DNA from: Bacillota bacterium
GTDB taxonomy: Bacteria; Bacillota; Clostridia; Christensenellales; SZUA-584
Reading direction: 5' to 3'
Length of the DNA: 64,000 nt
Assembly (NCBI GenBank): GCA_023406895.1
Contig: JAEXTV010000024.1
Coordinates: forward strand, 1 to 64,000
Below are positions 26,815 through 34,799 of the stretch, piece by piece (position 1 is the first letter of the stretch; each line of letters begins with the position of its first letter). The position numbers and the translations under genes are program-made. Under the pieces are notes generated by a model. The model ran no database searches, was not told the DNA's origin, and was given only the letters and a program-made list of their open reading frames with translations.

Positions 26815-28325
26815 TGGACATCTGCCTGCGACGAAGATGCCGACGGCGTGGCGGCGGGCTTAGGTGTGGCAGCGGGTTCCGGCTCTTCCAGCGGGTTCAG
26901 CAGCGAATTGAGCACATCATCCGTGAGCCGGTCGCTCACGACGTATGCGTCGCTTTGGTCCTTCACGAGTTCGTAATATTCAGCCAAATTGGCTTCCGTA
27001 ATCACCGTACCCACCGTATATTTGAACGTCTGCCCCTGTGCGATCAATGTTCTGCCTTTCGCGATTTCCAGCGCGATATCGAAAGCCGCCGCACCGACAC
27101 CCGAAGGTGAGGGCTGCGCGCAGACAATCATTTCCCCGGACTGCGCCGTTAACATCACGGGTGCCGGTGTGGGCTCGGCCGTTTCATCATCGTTTTTCTT
27201 TTTTCCGTCGTCTTTGGGCGGCGGCGTCACGTCGATGCCGCCGTTTTTGAGCGCGTACCACTTCTTGATGAAGCCCGCTGTGGCATCACCGCACATCACC
27301 TTCGGGAGCACACCTTTTTCCACAAACGCGTCGAGTATGCCCTCAGCCATACCTTCCTCGGTGATCACGGCATCCGTTTTGCCGTGTTTCAGATATTCGG
27401 CCATTGCTTCCTTGGCTTTTTGTTTATCCCATTCTCCGTAAAGCGGGGCGGCTGTTGTGAGCCCGGTGTTGGCTGTCAGCGCAGTGCCGATGGCTGCCGC
27501 GCGCTGCGCATCCGCCGCATCGTCCGGCTTGCCGAACATCTGTACCACAGTGCCCTCTGCCAGATTGGTTGCAGCAAATTTGCCGTAAATGTCGCCCCAT
27601 GCGGCCTGATCCGCCACGACGTTGACCGCATAACCGCTGTCCGCCGGGGCATCGAACGCCACCACGGGTATGCCTTCGTTTTGTGCCATCATAGCAATCA
27701 TTTTAAAGCTTTGCGCATCGGTAAAACCCACAACGATCACATCCACCTCATTTTTGATGAGGCTTCTTAAATCCTGAAGCTGCTGATTAGCGCTGCCGTT
27801 TGCATTGCAGTAATAGGTTTTGTATATGGTTTTGTCCGCTTCCGCCGCGCTGGAAGCCTGTTCAAGCCTGTTTAATATGAGTTCCTGCTCCGAAGACGTG
27901 ATGCTGCCCACCGTCACGCCGATGCGGATGCCTTCCTCTTCAAACACCGCCTCTTCCATCTCCTGATCATCAGAAAACAGGCTTTCATCCGTGCCCGCAA
28001 GGCCCGCAAGCGTCGCGTCATCAACGTCAGAATAATCGTAGCTCTCTTCGGCGGGAGGCGGTGTCAGTGTGGGCTGCGCTGCCGGCTGCAAGGACGCGGT
28101 TTCGGTCTTCGCGCCGCCGAGCAGCAGCACAAGGCCCACCGCAACCAAGGCCAGCACGACTGCCGCAACAGCCGCCAGCTTATAATACCGCTTTAACCAA
28201 GCAAGAATTGCGGCCGGGCCAGAGGCCCGCCTGTTGCCGTATGATCGTGTCGCAGGACGTCTTGACGAGGACCTCCGCCTTGCCGAACCGCTTCTTCGTG
28301 TTTTCATCTGTATCAACTTACCCAT
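26811..28325 (-). CDS. Membrane-anchored periplasmic-binding-protein-like (sugar-binding fold) protein
   Basis: A 504-aa protein with a very basic N-terminal tail (Arg/Ser-rich, 8-36), one membrane helix (about 50-69), a Pro/acidic linker and a type-I binding-protein fold of the RbsB class (about 130-470: IRIGVTVGSITSSEQELILNRLEQ, DVIVVGFTDAQSFKMIAMMAQNEGIPVV), interrupted by a Lys/Asp/Pro-rich insert near 375-395 and ending in a Pro/Ala/Ser tail. No ABC permease or ATPase is near, so it may sense rather than import a ligand. AGGAG lies 6 nt before the ATG. Confidence 0.8.
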   Translation of the reverse strand: MGKLIQMKTRRSGSARRRSSSRRPATRSYGNRRASGPAAILAWLKRYYKLAAVAAVVLALVAVGLVLLLGGAKTETASLQPAAQPTLTPPPAEESYDYSDVDDATLAGLAGTDESLFSDDQEMEEAVFEEEGIRIGVTVGSITSSEQELILNRLEQASSAAEADKTIYKTYYCNANGSANQQLQDLRSLIKNEVDVIVVGFTDAQSFKMIAMMAQNEGIPVVAFDAPADSGYAVNVVADQAAWGDIYGKFAATNLAEGTVVQMFGKPDDAADAQRAAAIGTALTANTGLTTAAPLYGEWDKQKAKEAMAEYLKHGKTDAVITEEGMAEGILDAFVEKGVLPKVMCGDATAGFIKKWYALKNGGIDVTPPPKDDGKKKNDDETAEPTPAPVMLTAQSGEMIVCAQPSPSGVGAAAFDIALEIAKGRTLIAQGQTFKYTVGTVITEANLAEYYELVKDQSDAYVVSDRLTDDVLNSLLNPLEEPEPAATPKPAATPSASSSQADVQ

Positions 28326-28352
28326 ATACCACTCCTGATATCGGATGATTGG

Positions 28353-29915
28353 CTATTCCCACCTGTCGGCCAGCGCCGTCAAATCCTCTTTCATTCTGGC
28401 CGCACGTTCGCTGTCGGCACCTTCAATTTTGAGCCGGATGCGCGCGAGCAGCGTGCCCAAATCGCTCTGCGGCACCTCTTTGATATGAACCGTACCCGGT
28501 GTTTTAACAAAGCTCTGCGTATCAAACGTATCAAACAGCGCGGGCACCACCGCGTTATAGCCACGTTTTTGCAGTTCAGATGCATACATGCCCGTCACCG
28601 CTTCTTCACCGTGCATCACGAACACGCGCGCCACATTCGCCGGAAAATGACCTATCCACTCAAGCAGCCCCGCCTGATCCGCGTGGCCGGAAAAGCCTTC
28701 GATTTGCTCAACGGCGGCTTTCACCTGAATGTCCTCGCCGAATATCTTCACCTTGCTGCTGCCATCCGCAATGGCGCGGCCCAGCGTACCGACAGCCTGA
28801 TACCCCACGAACAGCACCGTGGAATCGCTGCGCCACAGGTTATGCTTCAAATGATGCTTAATGCGCCCCGCGTCGCACATACCGCTTGATGAAATGATAA
28901 TCTTTTGCTGCGGGTCAAAGTTGATCGCTTTGGAATCATCCGCTGTTTGGGCGATCCGCAGCGTCTCAAACGAGAAAAACCTTATGCCCTCGGCTTTAAA
29001 CGCCATCGCTTCCTCATCATAATAATCTTTGCTGCTTTCCTCGAAAATTTGTGTCGCCGCGATGCCGAGCGGACTGTCGATATAAACCGGCACTTTCTCG
29101 AGCCCGGGCACACTGCCGTCCTCAAGCAGCACGCTTAAGTCGTACAGCACCTCCTGCGTGCGCCCCACCGCGAACGACGGGATCACGATATTGCCGCCGC
29201 GTGCAAGTGCGCGCGTCAGCACATCCTTAAGCTGGGCACGCGTATCTTTCACTCTGTCGTGCAGACGGTCACCATAGGTGCTTTCGGTAAACACAATATC
29301 GGCTTCGCTTAAATATTGCGGATCCTTAATGATGGGCTTGTCCTTGTTGCCGATGTCGCCCGAAAACACCAGCTTCGTCTGCTTGCCGTCTTCCGTTACT
29401 GTCAGCTCGATAGAAGCCGAGCCGAGCAGATGTCCCGCGTCCACATAGCGAATGCCGATTTCGTCGAAGGCATTAATTCTTTCTTCATAGCTGAGCGGCT
29501 TTAAATATTTAACCGCTTTTTTGGCATCCTCCACCGTATAGAGCGGCTCCACGGGGCTCTTGCCCGCGCGCAGGAATTTTCTGTTCTGCCACTCCGTCTC
29601 CATCTCCTGAATATGCCCCGCATCCGGGAACATGATGGAGCAAAGCCGCGCCGTTGCGCCCGTGCAGTATATAGGGCCTGAAAAACCCTGTTTCACAAGC
29701 AGCGGCAGCATCCCCGAATGGTCGATATGCGCGTGAGTCAGAAAAACCGCGTCAATCTCACGTGGGTCAAAAACAAATCCGTCCTTCACCGGCGCGGTCT
29801 TTTCGTCGCGCCCCTGCCGCATGCCGCAGTCAATCAGCACCTTGTGTTGTGCCGTTTCGATCATTGTGCAAGACCCTGTGACGCATTTGGCTGCGCCCAA
29901 GAATGTGATATGCAT
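28353..29915 (-). CDS. MBL-fold beta-CASP nuclease/RNA-processing protein
   Basis: A 520-aa metallo-beta-lactamase-fold enzyme with a beta-CASP insert, of the CPSF/YsH1-like bacterial group. Zinc ligands are visible: HAHIDH (His61, His63, Asp65, His66), His in DAGHLLGSA and Asp in FSGDIG; beta-CASP motifs include IPSFAVGRTQE, the SSGM loop and GFSGHAD, with the final VMHGEE. Probably an RNA endonuclease or exonuclease, or a related hydrolase. GGGGGA lies 6 nt before the ATG. First gene of the unit that also holds the binding protein, cyclase relic and esterase. Confidence 0.9.
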   Translation of the reverse strand: MHITFLGAAKCVTGSCTMIETAQHKVLIDCGMRQGRDEKTAPVKDGFVFDPREIDAVFLTHAHIDHSGMLPLLVKQGFSGPIYCTGATARLCSIMFPDAGHIQEMETEWQNRKFLRAGKSPVEPLYTVEDAKKAVKYLKPLSYEERINAFDEIGIRYVDAGHLLGSASIELTVTEDGKQTKLVFSGDIGNKDKPIIKDPQYLSEADIVFTESTYGDRLHDRVKDTRAQLKDVLTRALARGGNIVIPSFAVGRTQEVLYDLSVLLEDGSVPGLEKVPVYIDSPLGIAATQIFEESSKDYYDEEAMAFKAEGIRFFSFETLRIAQTADDSKAINFDPQQKIIISSSGMCDAGRIKHHLKHNLWRSDSTVLFVGYQAVGTLGRAIADGSSKVKIFGEDIQVKAAVEQIEGFSGHADQAGLLEWIGHFPANVARVFVMHGEEAVTGMYASELQKRGYNAVVPALFDTFDTQSFVKTPGTVHIKEVPQSDLGTLLARIRLKIEGADSERAARMKEDLTALADRWE

Positions 29916-29986
29916 GTGTTGTCCCCCGTTCCCAAGAAGAAAATTGCAAAAATCAATGTCCTGTGGACATGGCTTATATGTTATAC

Positions 29987-30015
29987 ATTATACACCACTT
30001 CAATAAAAATTGCCA
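29987..30015 (-). promoter_or_regulatory. Probable promoter of the MBL-nuclease operon
   Basis: On the minus strand TGGCAA (30015-30010), 17 nt, TATAAT (29992-29987), about 70 nt before the start codon. It would allow expression independent of the riboswitch transcript further upstream. Confidence 0.5.
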
Positions 30016-30025
30016 GCCAAGTAAG

Positions 30026-30052
30026 CCAAACAAAAGCGGACGCTTGCCCGCT
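30026..30052 (-). terminator. Intrinsic terminator in the leader region
   Basis: AGCGGGC and GTCCGCT (one G-U) pair around an AAGC loop, followed on the minus strand by TTTTGTTTGG. Second terminator downstream of the c-di-GMP riboswitch. Confidence 0.65.
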
Positions 30053-30258
30053 GAGTTGTAATAAAACTCAACTTAGTTTCGACTCATTCAGCCGCTCTCT
30101 CCTCAGCATGAAAGAGATCTCCACATTTGTGGTGTGCAGAATAAATATAGCTCTATAAATTTTTACGATCTGAAAGACGTTTTTCCGCTTTATACACCGG
30201 GTAAAAAAGCTATGCAGCAACGTCTATCATAAAGACTAATCTTGAGTTCAGGGCACAC

Positions 30259-30284
30259 AAAAAGCGGGGTCTCCCCCGCTTTTT
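30259..30284 (-). terminator. Intrinsic terminator downstream of the c-di-GMP riboswitch
   Basis: An 11-bp stem, AAAAAGCGGGG with CCCCGCTTTTT, closes a 4-nt loop. It sits about 85 nt past the aptamer and is a plausible expression platform. Confidence 0.82.
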
Positions 30285-30367
30285 GCGTGAAATATGTTAT
30301 CCGAAAAGGCTCGTAAGCAGTTCAGCTCTTCGGTGATATACATCACCGAAAATAAATAAGCCGTACC

Positions 30368-30464
30368 GATTCATGAGGCAGCCGAACCGTCTTTGCTTAA
30401 CAGCCTTAAGACTTCATGCTTTGCGCCCTCAGCCTCACGGCCGAGTTTGCCTTTTCTTTGAATC
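30368..30464 (-). ncRNA. Cyclic-di-GMP-I (GEMM-I) riboswitch aptamer
   Basis: Read on the minus strand, P1 is GATTC..GGCA with TGCC..GAATC. The conserved GGCAAAC leads into a hairpin CTCGGCC/GGCTGAG with a GNRA loop (GTGA), then GGCGCAAAGC (consensus GGACGCAAAGC), a second stem GTCTT/AAGAC and the terminal GGCTGCC. Order and spacing match class-I c-di-GMP aptamers. A consensus promoter precedes it; a hairpin at 30329-30350 and a terminator at 30259-30284 follow. No ORF starts in the next 340 nt; the next gene is the MBL nuclease (29915). Confidence 0.9.
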
Positions 30465-30516
30465 ACGGATGAAACGATCGTATTATCAATCGTTTGTTTC
30501 TATTCAATTTTCCCGT

Positions 30517-30545
30517 ATTATAATGCTTTGGAGCATGCCTGTCAA
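30517..30545 (-). promoter_or_regulatory. Consensus promoter of the riboswitch transcript
   Basis: On the minus strand TTGACA (30545-30540), exactly 17 nt, TATAAT (30522-30517). The spacer holds a small palindrome ATGCT-N4-AGCAT (30523-30536), a possible operator. Confidence 0.85.
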
Positions 30546-30547
30546 GA

Positions 30548-30835
30548 TCAGCAGACGCACTGCTTTTTTAAGCGTTTGAGCAGCCTGCGCTGGTGCTTCA
30601 TTGACGCACAGAGCATGAGCTTAATCAGCTCCTCCGTGTACGCGATATTGCTTATGTCACAAGCATAGCTGGTGGCCTTTTCCACCGCTTGAGCGCCCAT
30701 CTTCCTCGCTTCCTGTCTCAGTTCGCGCTTCGTCATGGCGGCCATCGCTTTTTCAGCCACGGCCATGCGCCGCTCGAACAGTGCCACGATTCTTTCATCA
30801 AGCGCGTCGAGCCGCTGCGTAAATTTATCGTCCAT
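30548..30835 (-). CDS. Small helical protein resembling a chorismate-mutase (AroQ) N terminus
   Basis: A 95-aa, mostly helical protein. The start, RLDALDERIVALFERRMAVAEKAM, resembles the first helix of AroQ chorismate mutases including the Arg in ERRM, but the later Lys/Arg/Glu active-site set is not convincingly present, so activity is doubtful. The C-terminal part is basic. AGGGGTG lies about 7 nt before the ATG at 30835; the frame extends further upstream into the ArsR gap without a better start. Encoded 44 nt after an ArsR-type regulator and likely co-transcribed with it. Confidence 0.6.
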   Translation of the reverse strand: MDDKFTQRLDALDERIVALFERRMAVAEKAMAAMTKRELRQEARKMGAQAVEKATSYACDISNIAYTEELIKLMLCASMKHQRRLLKRLKKQCVC

Positions 30836-30879
30836 TGTATCACCCCTTACAGCGCTAGTCTGCGCGGAGCGAGACAAAG

Positions 30880-31200
30880 TTATTTATGGCGGCAGTGCTC
30901 CTGCGCGGCATCGAGCAGCAGCGATACGTGTTCATCATCCACCGTGTAATAGATGTTCTTGCCGTCCTTGACATAACGCACAAGGCGCTGGCGGCGCATA
31001 GTGCCAAGCTGATGCGATACCGCTGATACCGATTTATCGAGCGCCTGCGCAATGTGCCCCACGCACATTTCTTTGTCCTTAAGCAGAGCTAGTATGCGCA
31101 CCCTGTCGGGGTCGCCAAACACCTTTAAAAACTCGGCGAGGTATTTCGCTTCCTCAATATCCATCGGCACGATTTCTATGCCTTCGTTGCATCTTCGCAT
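30880..31200 (-). CDS. ArsR/SmtB-family metal-sensing repressor
   Basis: A 106-aa winged-helix repressor: LKVFGDPDRVRILALL, the recognition region CVGHIAQALDKSVSAVSHQLGTMR and the wing VRYVKDGKNIYYTV. At the C terminus Asp89, His91, His102 and His105 form a perfect DxH-x10-HxxH motif, the alpha5 zinc site of SmtB/CzrA-type sensors, so zinc (or cobalt/cadmium) is the likely effector. GGAGG lies 6 nt before the ATG at 31200. No metal transporter adjoins it; a small AroQ-like gene follows. Confidence 0.9.
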   Translation of the reverse strand: MRRCNEGIEIVPMDIEEAKYLAEFLKVFGDPDRVRILALLKDKEMCVGHIAQALDKSVSAVSHQLGTMRRQRLVRYVKDGKNIYYTVDDEHVSLLLDAAQEHCRHK

Positions 31201-31219
31201 AATCACCCTCCATCAAAAA

Positions 31220-31248
31220 ACTGTACCGCGATTTGCCGATGTTGTCAA
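31220..31248 (-). promoter_or_regulatory. Promoter of the arsR-type gene
   Basis: On the minus strand TTGACA (31248-31243), 17 nt, TACAGT (31225-31220). No clear ArsR palindrome is seen in it. Confidence 0.65.
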
Positions 31249-31344
31249 CTTAACCCTGCAGGCACCTGTTTAATGTAAATATTATGTAGAATATTGGCTG
31301 CTTTCATGCTATATTTTATATAAAATAACAACAAGGTGATATCA

Positions 31345-32217
31345 GTGAGTATTATCATTGCTCTTCTGGGCATAGCCGCATGGCTTATCGGCCATAAATG
31401 GATAGGACTCTCGGAGCTGACGGCATTCAGCATATTTATTGCTGTATTTCTCGTGTTGCTCTCCATCACCGATATAACCACGTCAAGAAAGTCGAGAGAA
31501 CGCATCCAAAAATCATGCAAATGCACAGCTGTTGTTTTAGCCAGAAAGGAGGTTCACGGTTACAGAGGTCGTACAACGTACACCGTTGAATTGCATCCCG
31601 AATTTGACAAAGTCGTTTTGAAAAAGAATAATTTGCGAAAAGATCTGCAGGTTAACGATTGTTTTGATGCATACCCGATCTACAATAAAGATCATCACAT
31701 CATCGATTTTGATGATGCCGCAAGTATGCAGACCCAACTATTCAAACCCGTTCATATTGCCGCAGTTTTAGCCGTGGCACTCAGCATTTTCTTAACCGTT
31801 AACGACGGCAGCCGTCTGCTGCGCGAGGTGTCCACAATTCTATTCGGATTGCTTATGAGTGTCTTCCTGCTGGCCATTGGCATCCAATCTCTACACAGAT
31901 ACATTGTCATTCGCAATCACAACTTGACACCCGTAAAAGCCGTTATTCATGATATTGTCATTGTCGAAAGGTTGCAGGAGGGGCTGTATCGCTGTATTAA
32001 TCCCATATACCGAGCGGTCGTAAAGGGTGAGGTTTATCAATTTTCAGGCTCGGACAATATCGCGGAAGAGGATAAAGGAAAAGAGGTTACAGCCTATTAC
32101 GATGATAAAAATATGGAGTTTTTTGAAGCAAGCGAAGTTCGGTCCAAAAGCGACCTTATTATATCGCTTGTCCTTTTTGCTATCTCAATAGGTTTATTAT
32201 ATAAAATCTTCGAATAG
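31345..32217 (+). CDS. Membrane protein of unknown function (DUF3592-like)
   Basis: About 290 aa with hydrophobic helices near 2-18, 27-44, 138-155, 163-186 and 270-288. Two soluble segments each look like a small beta domain of the DUF3592 type (CTAVVLARKEVHGYRGRTTYTVELHP and KAVIHDIVIVERLQ..NPIYRAVVKG), suggesting an internal duplication. I take GTG at 31345 with AGGTG just upstream; GTG at 31336 is an alternative. Function not recognised; probably envelope-associated. Confidence 0.65.
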   Translation: MSIIIALLGIAAWLIGHKWIGLSELTAFSIFIAVFLVLLSITDITTSRKSRERIQKSCKCTAVVLARKEVHGYRGRTTYTVELHPEFDKVVLKKNNLRKDLQVNDCFDAYPIYNKDHHIIDFDDAASMQTQLFKPVHIAAVLAVALSIFLTVNDGSRLLREVSTILFGLLMSVFLLAIGIQSLHRYIVIRNHNLTPVKAVIHDIVIVERLQEGLYRCINPIYRAVVKGEVYQFSGSDNIAEEDKGKEVTAYYDDKNMEFFEASEVRSKSDLIISLVLFAISIGLLYKIFE

Positions 32218-32303
32218 CAAAACCCTATGTGCCCCCTCTTTCGTATAATACGAAAAAAGCCAGCAGTCGTTCTGCATCGGGCAGAACAGAAGAGAGGTTC
32301 AGT

Positions 32304-32687
32304 ATGCCATTGGTACGCATTGAAATTATTAAAGGTCAGCCCGCGGCTTATAAAAAAGCATTGATGCAGGCTGTTCACGATGCCCTGACGGCCTCTTTGG
32401 GCATAGAGGATGACGACCGGTTTCAGCGGCTTTATGAGCTGGACGCCGATTGCTTTGAACGCAGGAGTTCCAAGACGGATCAATTCACGCTGATTGAGCT
32501 GACGCTGTTTCCCGGCAGAAGCAAGGAGCTTAAAAAAGCTGTCATCAGCACCATCACCCATACACTGGGAGAGCGGCTTGGTATTGCGCCCGCAGATGTG
32601 TTTATCATCATGCACGAGCCGCCGCTCGATAACTGGGGCGTTTACGGCAAGCAGGCAAGCGAGCTGGATTTTCATTATTTGAAGTAA
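32304..32687 (+). CDS. Tautomerase-superfamily protein (4-oxalocrotonate tautomerase-like)
   Basis: A 127-aa protein with the hallmark N-terminal proline after the initiator Met (MPLVRIEI), which acts as catalytic base once Met is removed. Two beta-alpha-beta units are visible (PLVRIEIIKGQPAAYKKALMQAV and TLIELTLFPGRSKELKKAVISTI), so it is the longer, fused-trimer class. The GAGAGG site precedes the ATG at 32304. Substrate unknown. It stands alone. Confidence 0.88.
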   Translation: MPLVRIEIIKGQPAAYKKALMQAVHDALTASLGIEDDDRFQRLYELDADCFERRSSKTDQFTLIELTLFPGRSKELKKAVISTITHTLGERLGIAPADVFIIMHEPPLDNWGVYGKQASELDFHYLK

Positions 32688-32747
32688 AACGTCTCACTTG
32701 TTTGTATCCTGTGACGATTGATTTCTCATTCTATCCTTTCTGATCAT

Positions 32748-32910
32748 TAGGCAATAATGGCAGGACCAAAAACACCAGTTAAACTGGCGGGGTGTACCTT
32801 CCCTAGATGGGCCTAGTCCCGGGCTACATCTCAAGACGTACAGGAAAAGACCTATTGCATGATTTTCCCCTACGACTGTTAAAGCACTCGTCCGGGATGA
32901 GTGCTTTGCT
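32748..32910 (+). ncRNA. Structured non-coding RNA of uncertain class
   Basis: No ORF, but dense pairing: GCAATA (32751-32756) with TATTGC (32853-32858); ACACC..GGTGT around CCAGT-TAA-ACTGG; TGTACCTT with AAGACGTACA; CCC/GGG around CTAG pairs; and GGAAAA (32842) with TTTTCC (32863), which encloses the TATTGC strand and would make a pseudoknot. A 9-bp hairpin AAAGCACTC/GAGTGCTTT (32881-32907) closes the 3' side. Size and lineage would fit the raiA RNA class, but I could not verify that; strand is inferred from the T-rich 3' end. Confidence 0.6.
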
Positions 32911-33013
32911 TGTTAACAACTTGCCCTTTTCTCTTTCGATCACTCGATGATTTATGCGAAAGTCTTTCTCTTCTCACCGGCATATCTGGTGGTTTATAAC
33001 GCTAACACCCATA

Positions 33014-33045
33014 TGAAAAAGCCGCCCTGCAGCGCAAGGCGGCTC
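33014..33045 (-). terminator. Intrinsic terminator of the PASTA gene
   Basis: AGCCGCC (33020-33026) pairs with GGCGGCT (33038-33044); on the minus strand TTTTTC follows. It lies 16 nt past the PASTA stop codon. Confidence 0.82.
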
Positions 33046-33060
33046 TGTTTGTTTATTGGT

Positions 33061-34785
33061 TTACGGTGATGCCGGAGGCCCGCTCATCGTCAGCGTGATC
33101 ACGGTGCCGGACGCGACCGTCGAGTTGGCCGCAATCGACTGCGCAATCACTTTGCCTTCTTTAATACCGCCTTCAAAGACGATATCAAGTTTGTCTAAAT
33201 GCTTTATCGCATCATCTGCCGTATTCTGGTCGAAATTAGGAACCGTGACCGTGACCGTCGGCTTAAATGTGAGCGTGATTTTTGTGCCTTCACTTGTCTC
33301 AGTACCGGCTGCCAAGCTTTGGCCAAAAATCATACCGGGCCATGTATTTCTCGAATTATCTTCAACAAACACCGGAATCAGCCCCGCCGCTTCACACATC
33401 GCAATCGCCTTTTCTCGCGTGATCACCTGGTCATACCCCGTTGCGCCTTCCGTTATGAAATCCGGCACATAAACAACCTTGCCCGCCGATACCGTGATGG
33501 TAATCGTGGTCTTGTAGCTCACCGAGGTGTTCGCGATATCCTGAAAAATAATCGTACCGCGCGGCTGACTGCTCTTGGCTTCGGTGGCTTTGATTGTGAT
33601 CTTCGCGCCCTGCTCATTGAGCTCCTTGGCCCATGTTTCAATCGCGTCACGTTTGCTGCCGACAAAGCTCGCAACCACAATTTTGTTGCCCAGCGAGTAT
33701 TCGAGCTCGAGCAAATCGCCGTCTTCATAAATGGAGCCCGCTGTAATACTCTGAGAAATGAGCCGCCCTGTGGCCGAGCCAGAATATCTCTCCGTGATGG
33801 TGACGGGCAGAGCGAGTTCGCCCGCCAGCGCGGTGGCCTGCTCCTTAGTGTAGCCTGAGAAATCCGGCACGGTGATCATCTTGCCCTTGCTGACCACGAG
33901 GATGATTTCACTGCCCGTGGCGATCATCTGGTCGGCCTTGACGCTTTGAGACATGATCGTCCCCGCCGGAACGTAATCGTCGTACTCCTCTTTCACCGTC
34001 AGAACCAAGCCGTTATCTTTGGCGAACGTGTAGCACTCCGCGAGCGACTTCGTTTTGAAATCCGGCACCTTGACGGTCGCTGCGGCAACCTCGGGGCCTT
34101 TGGAGACGATCACATAAATCGGCGTATCGCGGCGCACTTCATCGACGACCGTATTGTCGTTGATCTCATAGCGGATTACTTTTCCCTGCGCCACATCGGC
34201 GCTGAATTCCGTGGTGATGCGCACTTTGGTCATAAAGTTGTCGTCCGCCCATTTTTGTACCTCGTCCGCCGTCATCGCTGTGAGATCCGGCAGCGGCAGC
34301 GTCACGGTTAAATCGGGGCCGAGAGATACGGTCAGCTTGATAAAGCTGCCCTTTTTCACCTTGCTGCCCGCTTCCGTATCCTGATCGATCACATAGCCTT
34401 CCTGCACGGTATCGCTGTAGGCGTTTTCCGTCGTGATGATCATGCCGTTTTCGTTGGCCCAAAGCTGAGCGTCCGACAGTTTTCCGTTGGTGAAATCGCG
34501 CACCTCGATACCGCCGCCAAGCACAAGCACAAGAATGACAATAAGGAGAACCAGCACACCGCCGCCGGCGGCAATGGCCGTTATCAGCTTCTTCTTGTTT
34601 GGGTCCTCCGTTCTCGGCGGGGTGGGGTCCTTGGGTGCAGGCTTTTTAAAACCGCTTTTCTGCTCGTACTTGAAAGACGGTTCGGCGGAGGTCTTCGCAG
34701 GAATCTCAGGTTTTTGAGGTGCCGGTGAGTCGGCTTCGCCGTCCTTTTTGGTGTAATTGCTCAGAAAGCTGTTGTTGTCGCTCAT
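33061..34785 (-). CDS. Membrane-anchored multi-PASTA protein without kinase
   Basis: A 574-aa protein with a Pro/Lys-rich cytoplasmic N terminus (1-65), one membrane helix (67-89) and about seven extracellular PASTA-like repeats (about 93-572), each with a VPDF-type strand and a VSxGP-type end. PASTA domains bind muropeptides or beta-lactams; normally they tail Ser/Thr kinases or PBPs, but neither domain is present here. AGGGG precedes the ATG. It follows an ABC transporter by 15 nt in the same operon, hinting at a cell-wall-sensing accessory subunit (inference). Confidence 0.88.
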   Translation of the reverse strand: MSDNNSFLSNYTKKDGEADSPAPQKPEIPAKTSAEPSFKYEQKSGFKKPAPKDPTPPRTEDPNKKKLITAIAAGGGVLVLLIVILVLVLGGGIEVRDFTNGKLSDAQLWANENGMIITTENAYSDTVQEGYVIDQDTEAGSKVKKGSFIKLTVSLGPDLTVTLPLPDLTAMTADEVQKWADDNFMTKVRITTEFSADVAQGKVIRYEINDNTVVDEVRRDTPIYVIVSKGPEVAAATVKVPDFKTKSLAECYTFAKDNGLVLTVKEEYDDYVPAGTIMSQSVKADQMIATGSEIILVVSKGKMITVPDFSGYTKEQATALAGELALPVTITERYSGSATGRLISQSITAGSIYEDGDLLELEYSLGNKIVVASFVGSKRDAIETWAKELNEQGAKITIKATEAKSSQPRGTIIFQDIANTSVSYKTTITITVSAGKVVYVPDFITEGATGYDQVITREKAIAMCEAAGLIPVFVEDNSRNTWPGMIFGQSLAAGTETSEGTKITLTFKPTVTVTVPNFDQNTADDAIKHLDKLDIVFEGGIKEGKVIAQSIAANSTVASGTVITLTMSGPPASP

Positions 34786-34799
34786 CTTTTCATCCCCTC

